From contig NC_081413.1 in assembly GCF_030272615.1 (NCBI RefSeq), positions 143,309,976-143,373,975 on the forward strand: a DNA stretch of 64,000 nt, read 5' to 3'. The translations under genes and the position numbers were made by a program. Below, piece after piece: positions 20,950 to 32,169 of this stretch; position 1 is the stretch's first letter; each line of letters begins with the position of its first letter. The notes under the pieces were generated by a model, which did no database searches, was not told the origin of the DNA, and saw nothing but the letters and a program-made list of their open reading frames with translations. Origin of the DNA: Cryptomeria japonica (taxonomy: Eukaryota; Streptophyta; Pinopsida; Cupressales; Cupressaceae).

Positions 20950-22008
20950 AAATATGTCTTGAAGGGGAACACATCAACAACAACAACTCTCCCTGAGACT
21001 CAATATAACTTGGTCAACCAACTACGGAGAACACCTACTCAGATATCAATACTTGAGTTGCTCAAACTCTCACCAAAACACAAAGATATTTTGGAGCAAG
21101 CTCTTGTCGAAACAATCATTCCAAATGATCTGGATGTCAATATATTCCAAGCCATGGTGGTCCATATGACGATGCCACATAACATATCTTTTTCTGAACA
21201 TGATGACATCTCTTTGAGTCATCCACATAACACCCCACTCCATATCAAAGTCCTAGTCTACAAACATCGGGTGAAAAGAGTACTCATAGATGGAGGAGTT
21301 GGTCTCAATATATGTACCCTAAATCTTATCCGTGCATCGGGCTTCTCCGAACAAGCTATTGATCCCAAAAGGAAGATCACCATCAAAGCCTATGATGATA
21401 AAGAAAGGTCATCTAAAGGAATAGTGGTACTACCCATTTAGGTAGGGCCTATGCAAAGAGACACATTATACCAAGTCTTTGACATAGACTTGACATATAA
21501 TAAACTATTGGGTCGCTCATGGATCCATGAAATGCAAGCGGTACCTTCCATGTACCATCAATGTCTCAAGTTCCCCTACAATGGACAAGAAATTTCAATA
21601 TTTGCAAATACTAACCCTTTTCAATACTGCAATGCTATGGGGGCAGCTCAAGATAGCCTAGTTCCACACAACAGGGAGGCCCAAGCTTCCTCATCATCTC
21701 AAGATAAAGAAAAACTCAAATCATTGTCCATAAACTTTGACAAAAAGATGAAAATAAAAGACCAAGGCATGGGGGAATACTCTTTTGAACCCCTATGTCT
21801 ATCTAAGTTACCAACTTCACCAAGGTCTCATGGACAACCTTCCACATCAAGACATCAGGTGGCACAACCCATCAAGAATTTTGATGGTAAATTTATACAA
21901 ATAGGCACACTAGTAGAAGAATCAAAATCCAAAGACGTCCTCAGTTGGCTATACAAAGACAAAGAAGAAATCAGAGCTGCTACCCTAGAAGTGGTCATTC
22001 CAACATAA
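20950..22008 (+). pseudogene. Tat-like aspartic protease region
   Basis: Same frame as the end of gag. A helical stretch (QLRRTPTQISILELLKLSPK, HKDILEQAL) precedes the protease: HNTPLHIKVLVY, then VLIDGGVGLNICTL at about 21277-21318, the DGG/SG active-site version usual in Tat elements, followed by IKAYDDKERSSKGIVVLPI and the flap and second half with LLGRSWIHEMQAVPSMYHQ. A TAG at 21439 replaces the CAG of G3. It would cleave the polyprotein inside the particle. Confidence 0.85.
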
Positions 22009-22153
22009 CAGTATGGAAATGGGTTCAGAATCATGCAGTGCATGGGGTACAAAGGAAAAGGTCCTATTGGCAAGAGTCAAGAAGGCATCATAGAACCCAC
22101 ACAACCACATTCACAATTTGCAAAAGACAAAATAGGACTTGGGTATGGTTAAC
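22009..22153 (+). pseudogene. G-patch domain of gag-pol, G1
   Basis: Sequence GFRIMQCMGYKGKGPIGKSQ then EGIIEP and KIGLGYG follows the protease in frame. The glycine pattern MGYxGKGPIGKxxxGI...P...GLGY matches G-patch motifs reported between protease and RT in plant Tat elements; G-patches bind RNA and activate DEAH helicases in other proteins. A TAA before it (22006-22008) and one after it end this copy's frame. G3 has the same motif at 62203-62331. Confidence 0.75.
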
Positions 22154-23106
22154 ATGTTCCGCCTATGCAAAAGTGAGATCACCATCAAAAACCTCAATGG
22201 AAACAAAATATAAAACATAATGAAGACTCATAGAAAGAAGCACTACATCAAGATGCTACAAAGACAAGAAAAGACCAAGAGTGTGAAGAAAAATAAAAGC
22301 AACAAGAAGAACTCGTTATCCAAAGGGAGGAAGCTTCTTATTAAAAAATACATCATCTACAAGAACTCTATCAAACCAAGTCCGAGCCACGACCTAAGGA
22401 AATTTATACTCAAAGAAAGGAAACAGTGTATGAATAAATTCAAAGAGTACAAGAAAGCACTGATCCCAAATCAGAACAAGCTACCAAACTTGTGTCAATT
22501 ATCGGTGATCTTTTCTCACCATACAACATACCTGTCAGATTCAGTGAAGCCACCTGGGATAGCAATTTTGAATCAGATTCCAATGAGTATGAGTGGGACA
22601 CCTACACTGATGTTACTGAAGATATTGAGGTGGATACAATCCACACATACACACCCATTCCTTATGAGGAACAAGACTCAATATTTAGATCATTTGAATT
22701 CAGACTGCAAAATATGTATGAGGCTACTAAGAACGAACAATTTCGATACGAAAGAGGCAATGTCAAGGAGAGTACCATCAAAAACCTTGAGATTGTTATA
22801 GATCTTACCCCTGTTGAAGATAACTATGACAATATCTATATCATGACCCTCACAACGGTTGATCTTGACCCACCAAATGACTCCCTACCGCTCATAAATC
22901 CTAACCTCATAGAGTGGGAAGAACCTGAACATGATATACCCATATTCCAAAATGATGAGGCCATTGTTCAATACCTCTGCTCTGTTAATCCATAAACTTG
23001 CTCCACCAGCGAACTGCATGATGATATCTACAATCAAGAGAGTGCCAAATCTCTCGGTCACAAAAAGAATAAAACTAAAAATCGATCTAATGGTGAAAAC
23101 CATATA
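22154..23106 (+). pseudogene. acidic spacer between G-patch and RT, G1
   Basis: Continues in the same frame with several stops: a Lys/Gln/Glu-rich part, then an open stretch from about 22492 with VSIIGDLFSPYNIPVRFSEA, an acidic part (SNEYEWDTYTDVTEDIEVDT) and LTTVDLDPPNDSLPLINPNL to a stop at 22993. G3 keeps the same order (62496-63296). No enzyme motif is visible; similarity between copies shows it was coding. Confidence 0.75.
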
Positions 23107-24153
23107 ATGGCAGTATTAGATTGCAAAAAAGTAAAAACAAAGGATGCATCTAATGGTGAAAACCTCTTTGAGGCAGCTGAGGATGGGAGACTTGACACTC
23201 TTCCCAAACATTACCAAGAGTGGTCACCAATCTTGAGTGAACCAACTCAATCAATAAACATCGGTACTGAAGCAGCAACCAAAATTATACATCTGGCAGA
23301 ATCACTCACAGGACAAGAAAGACTAAACTACATCCAGTTCTTCAAGGAAAAGAAAATAAATTTTGCTTGGTCTTATGCAGACATGCCAGGGGTAGATTCA
23401 AGCCTTATCATGCATCACTTGTCCATTTCTCCTGGAGCTAAACCTGTAAAACAAAAATTGAGAGAGATGAACCCACATGTGGCCATCCTGGTAAAAGAAG
23501 AGCTAAAGAAATTACTTGATGTAGGATTCATCTAACCCATTGATTATGCAGAATGAATTTATAACATTGTGTCAGTATCTAAACTAGACAAAAGCATCAG
23601 AATCTATATAGACTTTAGAGATCTCAATAAATATTGCCTGAAGGATGACTTTCCTTTGCTAAGCATCGACACCATTGTTGATCTAACAGCCAAACATGCT
23701 ATGTTATCCCTCATGGATGGCTTCTTTGGCTATAACCAAATCAAGATAGCTCCTGAAGATCAAGACAAAACTACCTTCACATGTTCGTGGGGTACATACT
23801 GTTGGAACGTCATGCCTTTTGGCTTGAAAAATGCTAGAGCAACTTATCAAAGGGCCATGACAACAATCTTCCACGACATGATGCACACTTTTATGAAAGA
23901 TTGCATGGATGATTTTCTAGCCAAATCATTCACAAGAACAAAACACCTGGACATCCTGGATAAAATCTTTCAAAGACTGGAACAGTTCAATGTCAAATTG
24001 AACCCCAAGAAGTGTGTCTTCAGGGTAACATCTGGCAAACTTTTGGCATACATAGTATCAGAAAAGGGCATTGAGGTGGATCCAGCAAAGGTTCAAGCTA
24101 ACATGGAAATGCCACGTCCTAAAAGTATCAATCAATTGAGATCTCTACAGTGA
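23107..24153 (+). pseudogene. Tat-like reverse transcriptase, broken
   Basis: RT of the gypsy polyprotein in the same frame as the protease. Blocks: FAWSYADMPGVDSSLIMHHL, PVKQKLREMNPHVAILVKEE, IDFRDLNKYCLKDDFPL, LSLMDGFFGYNQI, TTFTCSWGTYCWNVMPFGLK and the active site CMDDFL at about 23905 (Tyr of YMDD replaced by Cys, both Asp kept). FI*PIDYAE*I has two stops where G3 codes Arg (CGA) and Trp (TGG). The frame runs to TGA at 24151-24153 and beyond into RNase H. Confidence 0.93.
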
Positions 24154-24660
24154 CGGCTACAATGTATCCAACGATTCATTGCTTAGTTAGCAGATAAATG
24201 TCTCCCATTCAACCATCTACTTCATATGAATGTACATTTCAGATGGGAAGACAAATGTGCAAAATCATTCCACCAGCTCAAATAATATCTAATGAATCCA
24301 CCAATTTTGGTACCACCAATAGCAGGAAATCCACTCATCCTCTATATATCAGCAATAGAAGTGTCACTGGGGGCACTACTAGCACAAGAAGATCTAGCAG
24401 GAAAGGAAAGGGCTATCTAGTACATTAGCAAGACTTTGAATGGATATGAACTCAACTATACATTCATTGAAAAAGATTGTTTGGTTGTAGTGTTTGCCTC
24501 TCAAAAAATTTGCCACTACATGATAGCCCATGCAATCAAGCTAGTAGAAAGACTGACCCACTAAAGTATCTACTTAGCAAAGCCTCTCTCACGGGGAGAT
24601 TAGCTAAATGGGTTATGATGCTAATTGAGTTAAACATTCAATACACAAAATGACGAACCA
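24154..24660 (+). pseudogene. RNase H (first), broken
   Basis: In frame after RT: FRWEDKCAKSFHQLK, NPPILVPPIAGNPLILYISA, SLGALLAQED, YISKTLNGYELNYTFIEKDC and VVFASQKICHYM, the usual gypsy RNase H blocks. Stops at about 24189, 24291 and 24418 and a frameshift near 24550 break it; after the shift KYLLSKASLTGRLAKWVMML and TIKGQVIADQLAEAP can be read. Confidence 0.85.
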
Positions 24661-25349
24661 TCAAAGGACAAGTGATTGCAGATCAACTGGCAGAAGCACC
24701 TTTACCAGACAAAAATCCACTACATATGGAATTTCCATATACAAATGTGCTCACTATCACACCCAAGAAATGGACCCTATACTTTGATGGATCCTATACC
24801 CAACATGGATCATGTGTCGGCATCTTGTTCATCACTCTAGAGGGACACACACTTCCAAGATCCTATAGATTAATGTTCTCCTGCACAAATAACATTGCCG
24901 AGTATGAAGCCTTGGTCACTGGTATAAAAATAGTTGTGGAATGGAGAATCACAAAATTGAAAGTCTATGGAGATTCTTAATAAATCATCAATCAAGTCAA
25001 CAATGATTATCAAACAAAGTATGACAAGTTGATTCCCTACAAACGCATGGTGGATGATTTTAAGAAGTATTTTGTGAGCATCACCTTCGAGCAGATTTCA
25101 AGGTTGGATAATAGAGTTGTTGATGCAATGGCCACTATCACCTCACTCCTACAACTTCCAGATAAACAGAATCATTATGAATTCCTGGTGGAGCAATTAT
25201 TTTCCCCAGCCTATGATAATTCAGAATCTCAAGTTATCTATGCCTTGACTGGTTTTGATTCCCCTCTATATGGGAAAAACCATGACTATCTCAAAGACAA
25301 TACTCTCCCACCTAACGTATCTTGCAACCAAAAAAGAAGCTTTATCTAA
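24661..25349 (+). pseudogene. second (archaeal-type) RNase H of Tat element
   Basis: WTLYFDGSYTQHGSCVGILF, TNNIAEYEALVTGIK and LKVYGDS form the D-E-D arrangement of the extra RNase H that Tat-clade elements carry between RT-RNase H and integrase; Asp (YFDGS), Glu (AEYEAL) and Asp (YGDS) are all present. A TAA after GDS and another at 25347-25349 interrupt it, in one frame throughout. It is the feature that assigns G1 to the Tat lineage. Confidence 0.9.
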
Positions 25350-26521
25350 CAAGCAACCCACTATACCTTAACCGCTGACACACTTTATCGCCGAGGTCTT
25401 GATGGTACTCTTCTTCGATGCCTCGATCGTAATAAATTTGAATCTGCCTTACATGAGCTTCACAAAGGTATTTATGGTACGCATTCAAGTGGTCCTACTC
25501 TTGCTAAGAAACTCCTAAGGATGGGATATTACTGGCCGACAATGGAGAGAGAGTCTTATCAGTTTGCTAGGAAATGTCCTAAGTGCCAAATTCATGGCAA
25601 CCTCATACGTGCACTAGTGCAAGAGTTGCAACCATTCACCACATTATGGCCTTTCTACCAATAGGGACTTGATCTAGTGGGGAAAATCCATCCTTCCTCG
25701 TCAAATGGGCACAATTTCATCATCATGGCCACTACGTACTTCACCAAATGGATTGAAGTAGTTCCATTGACTACAGTGACTGGCAAATAGATTGCTTCCT
25801 TCATCTTTAATTACCTCATCTGTTGGTACAACATCCCTAGCTCTATTATCACAGATAATGGAAGACCCTTTAAAAATCAAGATGTCCAAGAGCTTTGTGA
25901 GCGATCCATATCCAAAATCATTTTTTGACACCTTATTATCCGTAAGGGAATGGCCAAGTAGAGGCCTCAAACAAAAAAATTTTGAAAATCCTCAAGAAAA
26001 CTGTGAATGATGTTGGCAAAGATTGGCATGTGCAACTCAATCCTGCACTTTGGGCCTACAAAACAAGTATCTGCACATGTACAAGAGCTACACCATATTC
26101 ATTGGTATATGGATTAGAATCTATTTTACCTATTGAGGTAGAGATTTTGTCACTTTGGGTATCCTTGAAAGGCCTCATTCCAGATGAGGAATATCGAGTC
26201 AACGGGTTACAAGAGCTAGAGTTGCTTGATGAACATTGCCAACGTTCCCTCGATCATCTCAAGGTATATCAACAAATAATGTGCAGAGGTTACAATCACA
26301 AGGTCATCCCAAGGGCTTTTGAAATCGGTGATCTAGTTCTAAAAGAAAATTGCAGAAATCAACAAGCTTGGGAAAATAAGGGGAAATTTGAACCTAATTG
26401 GTTGGGACCCTTTGTCATCATATCAGCCTACGGATCAGGAGCATATCAGTTGTCAAATTTAGAAGGGGATGTGCCCGACAAACCAACCAACAGCATCCAT
26501 CTGAATAAGTTCTACACTTGA
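25350..26521 (+). pseudogene. gypsy integrase, broken
   Basis: Zinc-binding H-H-C-C part: HELHKGIYGTH followed by GYYWPTM and CPKCQIHG, all four ligands kept. Catalytic core: GLDLVGKI (first Asp), SIITDNGRPF (second Asp) and, after a frameshift at a T-run near 25920, NGQVEASNK (Glu). The C-terminal part has RATPYSLVYGLESILPIEVE, RAFEIGDLVL, KFEPNWLGPFVI and SNLEGD, ending with a normal stop (LNKFYT, 26519-26521). Stops at about 25664 and 25790 break it. It is the last gene of G1 and would insert element cDNA into nuclear DNA. Confidence 0.9.
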
Positions 26522-27735
26522 GTTGTCCAATGCATGGATGAAGCAAAAAAAACAAAAAAGTATCAAAAATCCTCACTATGGTGAAAACTTGGCAAACAGG
26601 CACCTTGTGACACAAAAAAAAAAAATCAAAAAGTGCAATAAAAATAAGTGGTGAAAACCTGGCAACAGGTGTTATTTGTGAGAGAACAGCTCCTCTATCT
26701 ATCGGTACTCACATCATATCTTTAATCCATCTGATCTAAGCCCATAGCCATCGCAGAACACTTATACACATAGCATTATCCTGGACATACTTCGCATAGT
26801 CACTGTCCTTGATTATCTAAACAGTTATCCATATCATATCCCACCATGGCTTGGTGATCAATGCATATTCCACATCAACAAGTGTCCATAACTAGGGGTA
26901 GCATTCATCTCACTTTAGCATTCAGACAACAAACAAGAATCACAGCATACTAAGAAAACCAATGTCAAAACTACTCATCGGACTAGAAAATGGGATCATT
27001 ATCCAACTACAAATACAACACACACACGATGAATGATATATTTTGAATTATGATTTGTTTAAATTTAGCATAAAGTTCTGGCTATTTGTATCTTGATCAT
27101 TAGATCTCCTGAGCTACTCAAGGATACACTAAGCTAGAGAAGCAGCGAAGGAATCTGATATTTTCCTTTGGTTTTCTATCTATGAGGCAATCATTCATAC
27201 AATATAAATTTGTCTCGAGACATGATTGGAAACATATCGTTGAAGACATTTTTCATTTTGCACATAAAAATGGTTAACTCTTGTTTGTTTTACACAAGCA
27301 ACACTCAAGTCGTCTTGGTTCAATTATACCTCGACGCTTGTATCATCTTGCAATATCAAAAATCATGTAATTTATACTCGAGTCGTCATGGTTTAATTAT
27401 ACTATGATGCTTGTATTAACTTTCAACATACCAAAAGCTCAATGATGACAAAAAGAGTGCAAACAAAGTGACTAACAAGAATGACAATGACAAGATTACA
27501 ATGATGATTTAGTGGCATTTCATACTGAGTTGCATTCATTTAGCTCCATTTATCCATCTCATATCATTATCATCTACATCTCATTTTAAAGATACATCTC
27601 ACATCATACATCTCATTTTCAAGATACATCTCATCATCATCATCTAGTCACATTCATCATTGCATCCCTCGCATGCATATCTATCACATCATCATAGAAT
27701 CTGTCTTCACTTTCATATCTTCATCATTCATCCAA
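26522..27735 (+). other. 3' untranslated region of G1, first part
   Basis: Non-coding. GGTGAAAACTTGGCAAACAGG near 26579 and GGTGAAAACCTGGCAACAGG near 26652 form a decayed tandem pair of the sort seen after integrase in Tat elements. A second pair lies at 27302-27352 and 27375-27417 (AGTCGTC[AT]TGGTT[CT]AATTATAC). From 27530 it is an AT/CATCTC-rich stretch. Confidence 0.6.
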
Positions 27736-28110
27736 CTCTCATCTATCATGTCTTATATAGGATGTATTTTTCTTGAAACCAAATGTTTTGATCAAGTCTT
27801 ATACAGGATATATCGTTCCTAAAACCAGATGTTTTGATCATCTTTGTCTTATACAGGAGATGTCATTCCTAAAACCAGACTTGATCTCAATCTTATCAAT
27901 TCTATCAATCCATTTAATCTGATCCATTCTATCAAGTCTTATACAGGATGTATCTTTCCTCAAACTAGACATTTTGATCAAGTCTTATACAGGATATATC
28001 GTTCTTGAAACCAGATGTTTTGATCATCTTTGTCTTATACATGAGGTGTCATTCCTGAAACCAGACTTAATCTCAATGTGATCAATCTTATCAATTCAAT
28101 CAATCTAATC
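27736..28110 (+). repeat. higher-order tandem repeat in G1 3' region
   Basis: Unit of about 50-60 bases built around GTCTTATACAGGAT and CCTGAAACCAGATGTTTTGA occurs six times. Three consecutive units form a larger block of about 185 bases (ending GTCATTCCTAAAACCAGACT) that is repeated once (27751-27935, 27936-28100). Confidence 0.8.
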
Positions 28111-28189
28111 AATCTTGTCAAACCCATGCATGTCATCAACTATCCACTCTTTTATCTTTCAAATAGCTTTCTATTTCTTTCAAGAGATC

Positions 28190-28585
28190 ATTCATGCCTT
28201 TAGTGCACGAACGATCTCCCGAGGGGGCATTATCATATCAAATCTCCACATCAATTTCATATCAGTTTCATATCGACACTAGCTTCATATCGACTTTTTA
28301 TATCAAATCAATTCTTTATATCTGGAGCATCATATCGAATCTCGACATCAATTTCATATCAGTCTCATATCGACACTAGCTTCATATCGACTTTTCATAT
28401 CAAATCAATTCTTCATATCTGGGGCATCATATCAAATCTCCATATCAGTCTCATATCAGCTGCATATCAACAAAATCACATCAGTGCTTCATATCAAAAT
28501 CAACTTTTCATATCTGGGGCATCATATCGACAACTTTGGCGATAATATCATATCGATAAAATTTTGGCAGCATATCAGTGATTTT
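28190..28585 (+). repeat. CATATCG/A word array in G1 3' region
   Basis: The heptamer CATATC[AG] recurs more than 20 times with spacers of 3-20 bases (TTCATATCGACTTTT, TCATATCTGGGGCATCATATC). A 180-base portion is partly duplicated. It lies just before the PPT. Confidence 0.8.
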
Positions 28586-28616
28586 CTTTGAATCAACATG
28601 TGCACACACGTCACTT

Positions 28617-28631
28617 CAAAGAGGGGCAAAA
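28617..28631 (+). other. polypurine tract of G1
   Basis: CAAAGAGGGGCAAAA directly before the 3' LTR start TGTAGACG. Confidence 0.85.
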
Positions 28632-30101
28632 TGTAGACGTATAAATCTGACCACTTTCTTAAATAATTATTTAATATTTATTTTAACCCTATCCCCCTAT
28701 TAATTAAATCTTATTTAATTAATTTCTTCATTTTCATTTGTTTGATTAAATAAATTATTCAATTTATTTAATTAAATTCACCTAAACCTTTTCTAGCCTT
28801 TAATTAAATAAATCACTTTATTTAATTAATTCCCCTTTCTTCCTTTTAATTAAATTTACATTTAATTAAATTGACCCTTGCATATAAATAAATCTAATTT
28901 ATCTATAAAAATCCCCCCACTTGTATTTATGCAAGTTGCATCTATTTCAGTTGAAATAAAGCAATTTTATTTTAATTAAAATTATTTTTCTCCCACTTGC
29001 ATTTTCCTACATCTCCCACTTGCCTCTTAAACCACTTCGAAACCCTTCTAGATTCTTCTAAACTATCTTAATTGGCCTAATCAACTCCTAATCATGTCCT
29101 TTCCCTAAATTTGAGGTCACTTCTCAAATTTGGAGGAAAGTTTTCTAAATGCATTTAAGGCTATATTTCTTCAACAAGCTAACTTGTTGAATTCCCCCAA
29201 ATTTGGAAGGACTCTTATAAATTTGTCCCCAAAGTCTTCCAAGCCATTAATGATTAACTCAACCCTCCCTTCATGGCTAGAGACTTTCTCTCTAACTTAA
29301 CCCTCATCTAACCCAAGGGTCTCATCAAGCACTCATGGCTTTGACCCTAGTTATCCTATCTACCCCTTGCACAAGAGTTCACCCCTTGGGTAAAATCTTT
29401 ATCCAATGGATAACTCTAATCTAACCCGATCCTTATCTCCTAAGGTAACCTTCATGTCTTCTCGAGCATTTAATTCCTCTTGCATCTCCTCTCAAGCCAC
29501 CTCTTGTTGACAATTGTCACCATTTCATTGGTGAGAATTATAAATATGGATTGAGTAACTTTCAATCCTAGCCCTTGTTGAGATTATTCATTCTTAACCA
29601 TCCATTGCTCTATTTTCCCTATAAATAGAGTTCACATTTCTCATTCTCCATATCAAAGTTTCATGCATCTACATTATGGTCTAATTTAGTAAGCATTTTA
29701 GTCTCTCTTTGTTAACATTTAGAAGCATTTCATTTCATATCATAGAATATTCATGCTAGCATATCATGTTAGGATAATTTGTTAATCTCGTTCTCATATC
29801 ACTATCTTCATCTTAACTTAATCATCATAGCTTTTAACATATCATATAGATCTTAGAATGCATTCATGCATATAGATCACAATATCACTCATTCTTGGAG
29901 TTGTCATTCTTAAGTCATTTGCTCAATGATCTGAGAGCAAAACATTGGCTTTAGGGATCCTGTGAGATAGAGAACAATGGGACACCCCTTGGGAAGTTAA
30001 ATTACTTTAAATTAGTTTATACTTACACTAAGAGTATCATTGGTATGTAGGTCATTTGATCTCGATTTATTCATTTTGATCACCACATTTTCCCTCGTAC
30101 A
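28632..30101 (+). repeat. 3' LTR of G1
   Basis: 1470 bp, TGTAGACGTATAAAT...CCCTCGTACA, followed by target duplication GTTTG. Uninterrupted counterpart of 8011-16095; it preserves the empty site for copia C2 at about 29441-29457. TATA box TATAAATAG at 29620-29628. Confidence 0.95.
29620..29628 (+). promoter_or_regulatory. TATA box, 3' LTR of G1
   Basis: TATAAATAG in context TTCCCTATAAATAGAGTTC, same as in the 5' LTR and in G3. Confidence 0.65.
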
Positions 30102-30106
30102 GTTTG

Positions 30107-30397
30107 TACTTTTGACAAGGGGAGGACATAAATTTTATAGCCTAAAACCCAAGTTTTACTTGATACCCAATTTGGTTGCAACCAAAGGAGAAATGTCACT
30201 GCTTAGAATGGACTCGATGAATGGAGTATGGAACCGATAAAGAAGAAACGACTTTGAAACCCAATACAGAGATTGGAATGTTGTCAGAATACCTTTTGGG
30301 AAAGATGGAAAATGTAAGGCATTAAAAGCTTCCTAGTAGAAGCAACATGTAGGTTGCGACAAATGTAGGACTTAACTGTTCTTTTGTCTAGCCAACC
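30107..30397. other. target sequence between G1 and right inverted repeat
   Basis: About 290 bases, inside the inverted-repeat pair once G1 is removed. No coding similarity seen. Confidence 0.45.
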
Positions 30398-30503
30398 TTA
30401 AACCACACACACTGAGCAACATATTAAGTCTAGGGAATGTCAATCAACTCTGAGTGTTTAACACTTTTAAGTCTAGAAGTCAAAACTTAATGTGTGTGAT
30501 TTA
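30398..30503 (-). repeat. right copy of the 106-bp inverted repeat
   Basis: Starts TTAAACCACACACACTGAGC and ends TTAATGTGTGTGATTTA; reverse complement of 7879-7984 with scattered differences. Both outer ends read TAAATCACAC outward-in. Confidence 0.7.
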
Positions 30504-31450
30504 TGCAATCTGATTCTTTTATCACGATATACTCACATGTAATACAGTAGATCTTCTCTACAAAGTGCTATTCGAGCCCAAGTTTAATCTATGCTAAGTG
30601 TAGGTTCAAGATTCACAACAAGACATGCACACTACTGAGCATTAGTGGGATCTAAATCTTTCGACTGCAGCTATGATCTACATTAAGATCTTGCACAATA
30701 AACTTATGAAAGAAAATAATAGATACATGAAAGGAGCATTCAGTGATCAGACCATACCTCTTCTGCATTTACAAAGTCGCCTCCCAATCTGATTGGAACA
30801 AAAAAGAACATTGCTACGTTGAATGCTCTACAAAGTTCTGTCAATATTCCTTCCAAAATCCTATGTCTATTCTCCTCTAAAGCTTTCCTCTTTACCTATT
30901 GCTTTAACAGGCGCATTACCTTCTGTCTCTTCTCTCTCGTTTTGACTGGGGTCTTTAATACCACCGCTTACAACTCTCATTTCATGCGTATTTTTATCCC
31001 ATTCTATAAAAAGCACGTAGCCTTTAACCCTTCCTTTTTCTTTAAAAAGCATTACTTTTTTCCCTTTTATTTAAATATTCTGTATTTCACACTAAATACC
31101 ATTATATGGGTAATAATGATTTTATTTTTAGTTTTGATTAAAAGAAATTTTCAAAAAGCTTTTTAGGATTTTTTTTTTAAAATATTTTTTATTTTCTTTA
31201 AAAAATTAGTAATTAAAAAAGGTAAGAATTAATAAAATATGAATAAGCTAAACTTAAACTAAATTCATAATTATTATTTTTGATATATAAATTATTTTTT
31301 AATATATAATATTATAATATTTAATTAATATAATTTTTTATTTTAATTAAATATAAGATTTAAAGGAAAAATAAATTAATTTAAAAAATATTAAAAATCA
31401 TACACAATTAATTTAATTATTTAATAATTTTAAAATAATAAGGGTCCTGA
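30504..31450. other. interval without recognised genes, AT-rich end
   Basis: 30504-31160 has no motif I recognise. 31160-31440 is almost pure A/T with TTTAATTAAT and TTTAAAAAATA runs. A short open frame at 30819-31166 has the composition of chance AT-rich frames. Confidence 0.45.
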
Positions 31451-31551
31451 CAAAGATCAACAAGCGAAAGAGCTGCATCCACGTGGACATCTATGGAATG
31501 GAGATCAATCACGAGAGGTTGAAGGATCAGCAAAGGTATCAACAGAAGGAT

Positions 31552-32060
31552 TCAGAGGCACTTTGGCAACCATAAAAGGGGCATTTCACTAATGATACAA
31601 AAGGGTCTGAAGGTGGGCCACGTCCAACCTAACCTTGTTGGCTTGAACTTGAATTTGTAGCATAGCATTACTACATATACAAGCTTTGGTAAAAAGGAGA
31701 CATGAATATCAATAGAGCTATGAGTAAACAAAACAACATTTCTATCTTTCCATATTGTGAAAAGGATTTCTACCCTGAAAGCATGCCAAATTTGGGCAAA
31801 TTTGAAAGGGATGCAAGGTGAATCCCCCAAAAGGGCCATATGCCAAGAAAAGGGTTCCGGACCAAAAGGGCAAAAGAAATCATAAATCCAACTCCACAAA
31901 TTTTGAGCATGGCGGTAAAACCAAAAGAGTTGAATGAAAGTTTCAGGCTGGCCATAGAAAGGGCAACATGGATCAAGGATACCCATATGCCTCAAATGAG
32001 AACCCAGAGGCAAGCCTTGGAAAAGCATTTACACCAAGCACAATGAGAAAGTTTGGGTTT
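31552..32060 (-). pseudogene. LINE reverse-transcriptase zinc-binding tail, remnant
   Basis: Minus-strand frame: LPLGSHLRHMGILDPCCPFY, GQPETFIQLFWFYRHAQNLW, SWIYDFFCPFGPEPFSWHMA, FKFAQIWHAFRVEILFTIWK and DRN. This is the zf-RVT region C-terminal to RT in plant LINEs: (P)xGxRLxxxGI.....CPxCGxxETxxHLFxxCxxAxxxW. The second Cys (CPFY) and the His/Cys of the second pair are changed, so the knuckle is lost. It is cut on the upstream side by the LTR beginning at 32170. No RT core or poly-A tail is seen. Confidence 0.7.
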
Positions 32061-32169
32061 TGTTATCCCCTGCATACTCAACCCCTCCATTTCCTCTTAG
32101 TAAATGAGGGTCCCCCTTTTTTTTGTGTTTTCCCTTTGTTTGGTTTTGTTTTTCCTTTGTGTTTCTTTA

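Larger units (their letters stand above)
8006..30106 (+). mobile_element. Tat-like Ty3/gypsy element G1, complete, with nested copia
   Basis: TG...CA LTRs at 8011-16095 (split by a nested element) and 28632-30101, flanked by the 5-bp target duplication GTTTG (8006-8010 and 30102-30106). Removing the nested copia leaves about 15.5 kb. A PBS follows the 5' LTR and a PPT precedes the 3' LTR. Gag-pol with a second, archaeal-type RNase H after RT-RNase H and before integrase is the mark of the Tat lineage. All reading frames are broken, so the copy is immobile. Confidence 0.93.

Noticed and set aside
29000-30101. Independent gene in the 3' LTR of G1
   Set aside because: Sequence is matched by the 5' LTR and the G3 LTR and has no coding frame.
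30819-31166. 115-codon open frame, Phe/Ile/Leu-rich
   Set aside because: AT-rich low-information composition, no motif, no conserved context; looks like chance.
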